Below, in pieces: positions 34,161 through 40,512 of a stretch of DNA of 40,512 nt. Under the pieces are notes generated by a model, which ran no database searches, was not told the DNA's origin, and saw nothing but the letters and a program-made list of their open reading frames with translations. The stretch covers positions 1 through 40,512 of the forward strand of contig JAQCBH010000018.1 in NCBI GenBank assembly GCA_027621365.1, in the 5' to 3' direction. Every line of letters starts with the position of its first letter. The stretch's first letter is position 1. Origin of the DNA: Bacteroidota bacterium (lineage in GTDB: Bacteria > Bacteroidota > Bacteroidia > NS11-12g > UBA955). The translations under genes and the position numbers were made by a program.

Positions 34161-35357
34161 TTACAAGGAGTCCAAAGCCGCCCGCAGTTGCTCGCCTATG
34201 TATCCCTGCTGCTCTTCATCCAACTCCGGGCAGATGGGAAGGCTGATGACCTGTTGGCAGAGGTTTTCGGTGCTGTGCAGGTCGGTGGTACGGCCGCGGC
34301 CGGCCGCCAGGGCGGCCGCGTAGGCTTCTTGACGGTGCAGCGGTACGGGGTAATACACCATGCTGGGAATGCCGGCCGCGGCCAGCTTTTGGCGCAAGGG
34401 TTCCCGGTGGGCAGGGTTTTGCAAGGTCAAGGTGTATTGGTGAAAGACGTGAGTAGACAGGGGGGAGCGAGCCGGAACGGCGAGCGCATCATGGCCCGAC
34501 AGGGCCTCATCATATCGCTGGGCCACCGCTGCGCGGCGGCTGCCAAAATCCTTCAAATGCGGCCATTTTGCGAGCAAAATGGCGGCCTGCAAGGTGTCCA
34601 ACCTCGAATTCAAGCCAATGTAGCGGTGCTGGTATTTCTGCTCTTGCCCATGATTGGCCAAGGCGCGCAATCGAGCAGCCAAAGAGGCGTCACGAGTAAA
34701 GACCATTCCCCCATCGCCCATACAGCCCAAGTTCTTGCTGGGAAAGAAGGAAGTGCATCCGATGTGACCCATGGTGCCGGCGAATCCACTCAATTCGTCG
34801 CTGCAATACTGAGAGCCCAAGGCCTGAGCGCAGTCTTCCACGACATACAAATTGTGCTCGGCAGCCAATGAAAGTATGGCCGACATGTCGGCCGTTTGAC
34901 CGTACAAATGAACCGGAGCAAGGGCTCGCGTTTGAGGACCAATGGCCACTCTCACCGCCTCTACATCCATCAAAAAGGTGTGCGGATCGACTTCCACGAA
35001 GACCGGATTCAAGTTCAACAAAAACAAGACTTCGGCCAAGGCGGCATAGGAAAAAGCCGGCGTAATGACCTCTGAGCCCGCGGGCAAATCCAAGGCCATG
35101 AAAGCCAATTGCAAGGCATCGGTACCATTGGCTACACCCAAGGCCTGCACAGAGCCCGACAAATGAGGAAATGCCGAGACCAAAGAAGATGAGGCCCGCA
35201 TCTGCGACAAGCCCTCGCCCATGACTGACTCCAACTCGGCCACCTCTGGGCCTTTGATGTAAGCCGCATTGCGAACGGCAGCATGCAATCGAGCATCAAT
35301 CTCCTTGCCCAGGCGCTGGTATTGCGCCTGCAAATCCACCATTTGAATGGGTCTCAT
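34161..35357 (-). CDS. DegT/DnrJ/EryC1/StrS-family sugar aminotransferase
   Basis: A 398-residue PLP-dependent enzyme that aminates nucleotide-linked keto-sugars. It has VDLQAQYQRL and IKGPEVAELE at the start, GVANGTDALQLAF, VVEDCAQALGSQY (Asp175 pairs with the PLP nitrogen) and SFFPSKNLGCMGDGG with Schiff-base Lys208. HRYIGLNSRLDTLQAAIL and the YYPVPLH motif complete the family pattern. About 16-20 residues are inserted at about 50-67, where relatives have a short Y.GVK turn. The keto-sugar substrate is unknown; the neighbours ugd and uxs suggest UDP-sugars. A GC-rich palindromic patch encodes AAALAAGRGR near the end. Confidence 0.9.
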   Translation of the reverse strand: MRPIQMVDLQAQYQRLGKEIDARLHAAVRNAAYIKGPEVAELESVMGEGLSQMRASSSLVSAFPHLSGSVQALGVANGTDALQLAFMALDLPAGSEVITPAFSYAALAEVLFLLNLNPVFVEVDPHTFLMDVEAVRVAIGPQTRALAPVHLYGQTADMSAILSLAAEHNLYVVEDCAQALGSQYCSDELSGFAGTMGHIGCTSFFPSKNLGCMGDGGMVFTRDASLAARLRALANHGQEQKYQHRYIGLNSRLDTLQAAILLAKWPHLKDFGSRRAAVAQRYDEALSGHDALAVPARSPLSTHVFHQYTLTLQNPAHREPLRQKLAAAGIPSMVYYPVPLHRQEAYAAALAAGRGRTTDLHSTENLCQQVISLPICPELDEEQQGYIGEQLRAALDSL

Positions 35358-35361
35358 AAAA

Positions 35362-35369
35362 CAAAAATA
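35362..35369 (-). promoter_or_regulatory. -7 box TATTTTTG before the DegT-like gene
   Basis: A perfect TAnnTTTG on the reverse strand ends 4 bases before the ATG at 35357, in the 27-base gap after rlmB. It would start a transcript separate from DUF2723-rlmB. Confidence 0.58.
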
Positions 35370-35384
35370 AAGCGAACCCCGTCT

Positions 35385-36638
35385 TTAAGGAGTGCGTTTT
35401 TGGCGAACGGCCTCATACAAGAGTACACCGCAAGCCACTGATACGTTCAGGGATTCTACTCCACCCGCTGACAAGGGAATGCGCGCGTGGCGATCGCAGA
35501 GTTTCCAAACGTCGGTGCTCAAACCGGTTTCTTCCGAACCCATGACCACGGCCAAGGGGCCGCTGAGCTCTACTTCGTACAAGTCTTGGCTGCCTTTTTC
35601 CGTGGCTCCCACCAAAGAGAGGCCGCTGTTTTTTAGGCTCTTCAAGCTGTGGTACAAACTCTGGGTACGGCAAACGGGAATCTTGAACAAAGCCCCTGCT
35701 GAAGTGCGAACCGAGTCACCACCCAAGGGGGCGGATCCGCGCTCAGGAAGCAACAAGGCATGCACACCGGCACAGGCAGCTGTGCGGGCGATGGCTCCAA
35801 AATTGCGCACATCGGTAACACCGTCTAGAACCAAGATGAAGGGATCTTCTCCTTTTTCAAAGGCCGCTGCCACCACATCATCCAAATTGGCAAAGGGGAT
35901 GGCCGCAAGGGCCACCACTACCCCTTGGTGATTGCCGCGAACCAATGAATTGAGCTTTTGGTGCGGCACCTGCTTCCAAGTCAATTTGCGGTTTGAAAAC
36001 TCCTGCAGTAACTCAGCGAGTTGGCCTTGCAAATGACCTTCTTGGATCCAAATTTTATCGATGGTTTTGCCTGATTCCAAGGCTTCCATCACCGGGTGAA
36101 TACCGTAAATAAAGTCGTCTTTCTTGTCGTCAGCCGAACGGGGTTTCCAATTCCCGTCGCGGGGAGCACGAGGACCTGAACCAAAGCCGCCTTCGCGGGG
36201 AGAACGAGGTCCATCTCCCTGTCGAGAGCCAAATCCACCTTCGCGTGGTGGGCGTCCACCCTGAAAGCCACGACCTCCGCCCGATCGGCCACCGAAATCA
36301 CGGCCGCCTCGTTGGCCACCAAAGCCTTCGCGACGGTCAGAACCGAAATCACGGCGCGGGCGATCTTCTCCGCCTTCGGCGCGAAAGTCGCGGCGTTCTC
36401 CGCCTCGCGGGCCACCAAAGCCCTCACGACGCTCGCCACCAAAATCGCGGGCCGGGCGGCCGTAGCCACCCCCATCTCCGCGAAAGTCCCGGCGTTCACC
36501 GCCTTCGCGATCGTCTCGGCGATAGCCTTCGCGGCGCTCCCCTCGGTATTCACGACCCTCACCTTGAGAGTCATTAGACGAAAAACCGCGGGGCTTGGCC
36601 CCGCGGTCTTCAAAAGAATCGTTTTCGTGTTCGGTCAT
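35385..36638 (-). CDS. rlmB: SpoU-family 23S rRNA 2'-O-methyltransferase (RlmB-like) with long RG/RGG-rich N-terminus
   Basis: A 417-residue protein, far longer than normal RlmB (about 245). Residues 176-417 are a standard SpoU/TrmH-fold enzyme: FIYGIHPVMEALES (substrate-binding domain), then VLDGVTDVRNFGAIARTA, VVMGSEETGLS and PLSAGGVESLNVSVACGVLL, the three knotted SAM-binding motifs. RlmB methylates G2251 of 23S rRNA. Residues 1-175 are low-complexity and made of Arg, Gly, Asp, Glu and Phe, with repeated units such as RREGFGG, GERRDFR and PREGGFGS. This resembles RGG-box RNA-binding tails. Its ATG overlaps the DUF2723 stop (TAATG), so translation is probably coupled. Confidence 0.88.
   Translation of the reverse strand: MTEHENDSFEDRGAKPRGFSSNDSQGEGREYRGERREGYRRDDREGGERRDFRGDGGGYGRPARDFGGERREGFGGPRGGERRDFRAEGGEDRPRRDFGSDRREGFGGQRGGRDFGGRSGGGRGFQGGRPPREGGFGSRQGDGPRSPREGGFGSGPRAPRDGNWKPRSADDKKDDFIYGIHPVMEALESGKTIDKIWIQEGHLQGQLAELLQEFSNRKLTWKQVPHQKLNSLVRGNHQGVVVALAAIPFANLDDVVAAAFEKGEDPFILVLDGVTDVRNFGAIARTAACAGVHALLLPERGSAPLGGDSVRTSAGALFKIPVCRTQSLYHSLKSLKNSGLSLVGATEKGSQDLYEVELSGPLAVVMGSEETGLSTDVWKLCDRHARIPLSAGGVESLNVSVACGVLLYEAVRQKRTP
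36113..36638 (-). repeat. Imperfect repeats encoding the RG/RGG-rich segment of RlmB
   Basis: The first 175 codons of rlmB are built from imperfect repeats of RREGFGG, RRDFR/RDFGG and PREGGFGS. Their bias toward Gly and Arg codons leaves long spurious open frames on the opposite strand. Confidence 0.7.
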
Positions 36639-39600
36639 TAGATGCCGGTCATTTTTTGTTTGTACTCATTGGCCCAATCAGCCTTGCCCTTGGTATTGCA
36701 CACATTGATGATGCGGTCTGCCAAATATCGAGCGTTGGCCACTTCACGGGCACCGAATTGCTGGTCTTCGAAGTGCTTGAAATAGCGACCAAATTGGCGC
36801 AATTGCTCAATGCAATAGTCCATTTCTTTCTTCGCTGCTTCCTCATCGCCTAATAGCAAATACGAAACCGCATATTCGGTCAAGTATTCGTGGCGCATGG
36901 GCATCACCGATTCAGGAATTTCCGTGCGAATGTGCTTCATGGCACCAATGGCTCGGCTGCGGTAGACTTCTACGCTGTCAGCCATGAAGGCTAGGTAGTC
37001 AGCAGCGGCCATGCCATCAACAGGAGGCAAATTGGGCTCGCCCTTGTCTACGGCTGCTTTGACCGATTCGTATTTGTTGATCTCCTCGAAGTAGTGGGTT
37101 ACCAACATCAGTACGTTTTGCTGCAAGTCGCTGGGCACATAGGCAGCCTTGTCATCCAAGAAGAAGTTGGGCTTTTCCTTCATGCCGTAATAGTGGTAAT
37201 TGTTGACCAAGTTGCTCCACAGCTTGTAGTCGGCCACCAAATTGGGCTGGCCGCGGTCGCTGCCACCGCGAATGGGCACCAAGCGGTACACCAAGCCTTC
37301 GAGTTGCAGGTAGTTGTTCAACCCGCCGAAATCAAAGCCACTCACCGAGGTGAAGTAGATGGGGCGATCCCATCCATTGGCTGCATTGGTTGACAACAGA
37401 TCGTACATCACAATATCACCCTTGCTCAAGTAATTGGAAGTCAAGGTCACTTCGATGTTCGGAGCAATCTTGGACTCGTCTTTCTTGGCTACGATGCCTC
37501 GCTTGATGACGGCCTCTTTGTCTACAGGTACAAAGAATTGGTTGCCGTGCCAAGTGGTGCGATCGCTGCCCAATTTGCGACGGTCTTGCAGCAATTCAGC
37601 CAACATTTCGCTCAAAGGGCGAGGACTGGTATAGTTCACCTTATCGACAGCCACTCCATAGTCGAAGCTACCGGTTTGCAGGTCTTCGCGCTGCAAGGTC
37701 AAAGGCAGAGGTGTAGACTTGTATACGGTATCCAACAAGACCGATGAATACCATTCGGTGGGCAACAAACTCTGGTTGATGATGCGCACGTCGGTACGAA
37801 TGCCCTCTACGTTTTGTGCATACCACAGCGGATAGGTATCATTGTCCCCGTTGCAGAACAAAATGGCGTTGGGCTCTAGGTTCTCCAGGAAGTTCTTGGC
37901 CATGTCAATGCCGATGCGACGACCCGAGCGATCGTGGTCATCCCAACCCTGCATTCCCATGTTCACAGGAACGGCTACAATGGCCAAAATAGCCGCAGCC
38001 CAGGCAGAATTGCCCTTGAGGTATTTCTTGAGCATCTCTGCAAAAGAGATCACGCCCAATCCCACCCAAATGCAGAAGGTCTGGAAGGAACCCACCAAAG
38101 CGTAGTCACGTTCGCGGGGCTCGTAAGGGGGCTGGTTCATGTATACGTTAATCAAAACACCCGTGAACAAGAACAGGGTCATGACCAACCAAAAACCGTA
38201 TTTGTCTGATTTGAATTGGAGCAACAAGCCCAACAAGCCCAAAATCAAGGGCAAGAAATAGAAGGCATTGCGCGCCTTTTGATTGGCGTAATAGTCGGGC
38301 AACTCACTCATGGAGCCGATGACGATGTTATCGATGAAAGGAATGCCCGAGTACCAGTTGCCGTCGAAACGGGTATTGCCCGTAACGGCCTGCTGATCGT
38401 TGAAGCGACCTACGAAGTTCCACATGAAGTAGCGCAAGTACATGTAGCGAATCTGGTAGGAGAAGAAATAGGTCAGGTTCTGGCCAAAGGTGGGCTTCTG
38501 CAGGTTCAAATACTGCAATTCCTGCTTCTCCATCTCGGTCAAGGCCCGCTGCTGCGAGGTTCCATTCAGCTCGTCAATGCGGGCTTGAACATCATCCATT
38601 CCCGAGTAATCGCGGTAGCCGCGAGCGTCATTGGGCTTGGAAGACACGCCCATGCGGGGGAACAAGGTGTTGTATTCGGGGTCGTAAACCGGACTGTAGT
38701 TGTCTCCACCCTCTTCGTACTTGCCTTCAGGCCCTTTGAAAAACTTCTTGCCCTTGATTTCGTAATCGATTTGCTGGGCATTGAAGTAAGGTCCTACCAA
38801 CAAGGGGCGATTGCCGTATTGCTCACGGGTGATGTACCCATAGAATTTGTAAGGGTCTTCAGGATCGTTCATGTCAATCGAAGGATCGGCCATGGAACGA
38901 ATGATCACCATGGCATAAGAAGAGTAACCCAAGATCACGAATCCGATGCTCAATACGATGGTGTTCCAACCGATTTTTCCTTTGCCGGCCGTATAGCGAA
39001 GCAGGTAAACCACGGCTCCGAAGATCAGCACCACGGCCGCCAAGGCGCCGCTGTAGAAGGGCAATCCAAAACCGTTGACGAACATCTTGTCCAAGTTGGC
39101 CAAGAGCCAGGGAATACCAGGATAAATGACCTTCATCACAAAGCCCAAAGCCAAAGCAGCTGCACCCAAGGCATAGATGACGCCCTTTTGGGTCACCTTG
39201 AATTTCTTGAAGTAGTAGGCCAGCGTAATGACCGGAATCACCAACAAGTTCAACATGTGCGTACCCAAGGCCAAACCAATCATGTAGGCCATGAATACCA
39301 ACCAGCGGTCGGTTGACAAGGTGTCTTCGGCTTCGTACCAGCGAATTACGGCCCAGAAGGTCAGACCGGTGAAGAAAGAGCTCAAAGCGTATACCTCAGC
39401 CTCAACGGCGCTGAACCAGAACGAATCCATGAAGGTATTGCTCAAGGCAGCCACCAAACCGGCAGCAAAAATCAACACATTGCGGTGCTGAGAGTCTTCT
39501 TTGACCAATTTACCAGCAAAGTAGGTGGTGATCCAGAAGGTAAACATGACCGTACCAGCCGAAGCGGTGGCCGAAAGCATGTTGATCCAGAATCCTACAT

Positions 39601-39817
39601 TGACCACATCGGGGGCCAGCAATGAGAAGAGTCGACCCACCATCAAAAAGAAGGGAGCCCCTGGAGGGTGAACGACTTGCAACTTGTAAGCGGCTGAAGC
39701 AAACTCACCGCAATCCCACAAACTAACTGATTCCTCCAAGGTCAAGGTGTAAACCACCAAGGCAATGGCAAAACTCAACCAGCCGAGTATGTTGTTCCAA
39801 CGTTTAAACGTATTCAT
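36638..39817 (-). CDS. DUF2723 / GT117-family integral membrane protein
   Basis: A 1059-residue protein with about 11-13 hydrophobic segments in two blocks (about 10-310 and 500-620) and a 400-residue soluble C-terminal part. The N-terminal block has LWDCGEFASAAYKLQVVHPP, GAPFFLMVGRLFSLLAP and WFSAVEAEVYALSSFFTGL, the DUF2723 pattern. Its Asp/Glu positions recall protein O-mannosyltransferase-like GT-C enzymes. MNQPPYEPRERDYALVGSF and FCNGDNDTYPLWYAQN are conserved further on. The family is typical of Bacteroidota and is thought to transfer sugar from a lipid carrier to exported proteins; acceptor unknown. It is followed by rlmB with a one-base overlap. Confidence 0.88.
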   Translation of the reverse strand: MNTFKRWNNILGWLSFAIALVVYTLTLEESVSLWDCGEFASAAYKLQVVHPPGAPFFLMVGRLFSLLAPDVVNVGFWINMLSATASAGTVMFTFWITTYFAGKLVKEDSQHRNVLIFAAGLVAALSNTFMDSFWFSAVEAEVYALSSFFTGLTFWAVIRWYEAEDTLSTDRWLVFMAYMIGLALGTHMLNLLVIPVITLAYYFKKFKVTQKGVIYALGAAALALGFVMKVIYPGIPWLLANLDKMFVNGFGLPFYSGALAAVVLIFGAVVYLLRYTAGKGKIGWNTIVLSIGFVILGYSSYAMVIIRSMADPSIDMNDPEDPYKFYGYITREQYGNRPLLVGPYFNAQQIDYEIKGKKFFKGPEGKYEEGGDNYSPVYDPEYNTLFPRMGVSSKPNDARGYRDYSGMDDVQARIDELNGTSQQRALTEMEKQELQYLNLQKPTFGQNLTYFFSYQIRYMYLRYFMWNFVGRFNDQQAVTGNTRFDGNWYSGIPFIDNIVIGSMSELPDYYANQKARNAFYFLPLILGLLGLLLQFKSDKYGFWLVMTLFLFTGVLINVYMNQPPYEPRERDYALVGSFQTFCIWVGLGVISFAEMLKKYLKGNSAWAAAILAIVAVPVNMGMQGWDDHDRSGRRIGIDMAKNFLENLEPNAILFCNGDNDTYPLWYAQNVEGIRTDVRIINQSLLPTEWYSSVLLDTVYKSTPLPLTLQREDLQTGSFDYGVAVDKVNYTSPRPLSEMLAELLQDRRKLGSDRTTWHGNQFFVPVDKEAVIKRGIVAKKDESKIAPNIEVTLTSNYLSKGDIVMYDLLSTNAANGWDRPIYFTSVSGFDFGGLNNYLQLEGLVYRLVPIRGGSDRGQPNLVADYKLWSNLVNNYHYYGMKEKPNFFLDDKAAYVPSDLQQNVLMLVTHYFEEINKYESVKAAVDKGEPNLPPVDGMAAADYLAFMADSVEVYRSRAIGAMKHIRTEIPESVMPMRHEYLTEYAVSYLLLGDEEAAKKEMDYCIEQLRQFGRYFKHFEDQQFGAREVANARYLADRIINVCNTKGKADWANEYKQKMTGI

Positions 39818-39837
39818 GTTCTATCAATTGAGAATGG

Positions 39838-39868
39838 CGAAAATAGGCATTCGCTGTGGCTTAGCCAA
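39838..39868 (-). promoter_or_regulatory. Promoter of DUF2723-rlmB (TTG-N20-TATTTTCG)
   Basis: On the reverse strand TTG (39868-39866) and TATTTTCG (39845-39838) are 20 bases apart. The -7 box has one mismatch to TAnnTTTG and ends 20 bases before the ATG, leaving a short leader. Confidence 0.5.
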
Positions 39869-39919
39869 CGGCAAAAGGGGTCTTGAACCCTTCGATTTGA
39901 GCAATTTGTCGATTCAGGC

Positions 39920-40512
39920 TTAGGCCGAAATCGTTTCGGCCGCCAATTTCAAGCGATCGACCACCTCAGCGGTACCCAAAAGAGCCAGCAATTCAAAGAT
40001 GGGAGGACCCATCGCTTCTCCGCTGAGGGCTATGCGCATGGGCTGCATCAACTCACCGGTTTTCTTGCCCATGGCTTCGCAGGCTGCCTTGAAACAAGCT
40101 TCAAACCCTTCGGCATCAGAGGCCGATGCGGCAGCAAAAGCCTCGGCCAATCTCAGCAATGAAGCATTGGTGTCCTCTTTCCATTTCTTGGCAATGGCCG
40201 CCTCGTCGTAAGAGGCAGGTCGGCCGTAGAAGAAATGCGCTGCCGGAGCGATGTCTTTGGCGAATTGGAACTTCTCGCGAAGCAAGGCCAATACCTTCAA
40301 GGCATATTCGCGGTCAATGTCGTTTCCATATAATTCTTGGAACTGAGCCCAAACCACCTCCATCAATTCCTCGTCAGAGGAATTGGACAAGTATTGCTGG
40401 TTGAACCAATGGGCTTTGTTGACGTCAAACTTGGCGCCGCTCTTGGAAACCTTTTCCAAGGAGAAGGCCTCGATCAATTCGGCCATGCTGAACAGCTCTC
40501 GGTTGTCAGAAG
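39920..40512 (-). CDS. gltX: Glutamyl-tRNA synthetase, C-terminal part (partial)
   Basis: The last 197 codons or so of a gene that starts beyond the right edge. Upstream of the first internal Met the frame continues with SDNRELFSMAEL. MAELIEAFSLEKVSKSGAKF and DVNKAHWFNQQYL are the standard block that follows the KMSKS loop in GluRS. The rest is the helical anticodon-binding domain, with MRIALSGEAMGPPIFELLALLG near the end (the usual RxALTGxxxGPP block). It charges tRNA(Glu). The HIGH and KMSKS motifs are outside the window, so completeness cannot be judged. Confidence 0.93.
   Translation of the reverse strand, partial: SDNRELFSMAELIEAFSLEKVSKSGAKFDVNKAHWFNQQYLSNSSDEELMEVVWAQFQELYGNDIDREYALKVLALLREKFQFAKDIAPAAHFFYGRPASYDEAAIAKKWKEDTNASLLRLAEAFAAASASDAEGFEACFKAACEAMGKKTGELMQPMRIALSGEAMGPPIFELLALLGTAEVVDRLKLAAETISA
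39923..39941 (-). repeat. Hairpin over the end of gltX
   Basis: GGCCGAAA and TTTCGGCC form an 8-bp perfect stem with a 3-base loop. It covers the last gltX codons and ends at the stop codon. No T-run follows in either direction, so it is not a classical terminator; an mRNA 3'-end or pausing role is possible. Confidence 0.45.

Noticed and set aside
36089..36641. Several open frames of 109-174 codons opposite or out of frame with the rlmB N-terminus
   Set aside because: They are products of the repetitive GC-rich codon pattern of the RG-rich segment. Their translations are low-complexity, and the rlmB frame alone joins to a recognisable enzyme.
38216..39316. 366-codon forward open frame opposite the DUF2723 gene
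   Set aside because: Shadow of the conserved membrane protein; the translation is rich in His, Gln and Val with no recognisable domain or signal.
1..40512. Mobile element, prophage, toxin-antitoxin or defence island
   Set aside because: No transposase, integrase, restriction, Cas or toxin-like gene is recognisable, and gene content is core or metabolic throughout.

Overview
The window reads as a piece of a Bacteroidota chromosome, most likely from the order Flavobacteriales; the family cannot be fixed from sequence alone. The evidence is a secreted protein with a type IX secretion (T9SS) C-terminal sorting domain, a DUF2723/GT117 membrane protein, promoters of the Bacteroidetes form (TTTG or TTG, then TAnnTTTG), and almost no Shine-Dalgarno sequences. 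Gene density is very high. I see no tRNA, rRNA, CRISPR array, insertion sequence, prophage or integrase, and no gene-free stretch over 300 bases.

Layout. 1-1.5 kb: the end of a ChaN-like lipoprotein, a KdsC-type phosphatase and a CBS-domain protein. 1.5-5.1 kb: a promoter followed by a Wzz-type chain-length protein, an O-antigen ligase/polymerase and an orphan OppC-like ABC permease. 5.1-7.8 kb (reverse): a large Ig-like/PKD T9SS cargo protein. 7.9-11.6 kb: fabI with a terminator, a reverse ffh-pdxH operon and a TPR-like lipoprotein. 11.6-16 kb: a YbjN-like protein, a GH13 lipoprotein with an SLC45-type sugar transporter, and an ACMSD-type decarboxylase. 16-19.7 kb: recX, htpG with a terminator, and a membrane-anchored metallophosphoesterase. 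19.8-22.9 kb: a secreted Asp-box/VPS10-like propeller protein.

22.9-29.1 kb is a reverse run of five close or overlapping genes: folA, a single-POTRA Omp85 protein, nadK, a secreted endonuclease/phosphatase-family protein and a second GH13 lipoprotein. 29.3-31.6 kb: der and rlmN. 31.8-35.4 kb (reverse): a DegT/DnrJ aminotransferase, UDP-glucose dehydrogenase and UDP-glucuronate decarboxylase, giving UDP-GlcA, UDP-xylose and possibly an amino sugar. 35.4-39.8 kb (reverse): the DUF2723 protein overlapping an rlmB gene with a 175-residue Arg/Gly-rich extension. The end of gltX closes the window.

Three themes tie the window together: envelope polysaccharide and nucleotide-sugar genes (kdsC, wzz, wzy, ugd, uxs, degT), alpha-glucan use by two GH13 lipoproteins plus an SLC45-like importer, and core translation or ribosome genes (ffh, der, rlmN, rlmB, gltX). 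I found no clearly undescribed multi-gene system. The strongest unusual signals are a TAnnTTTG box only 4-7 bases before at least ten start codons (leaderless transcription), the RGG-like tail on RlmB, and convergent genes that share stop codons or place them inside the neighbour's terminator.
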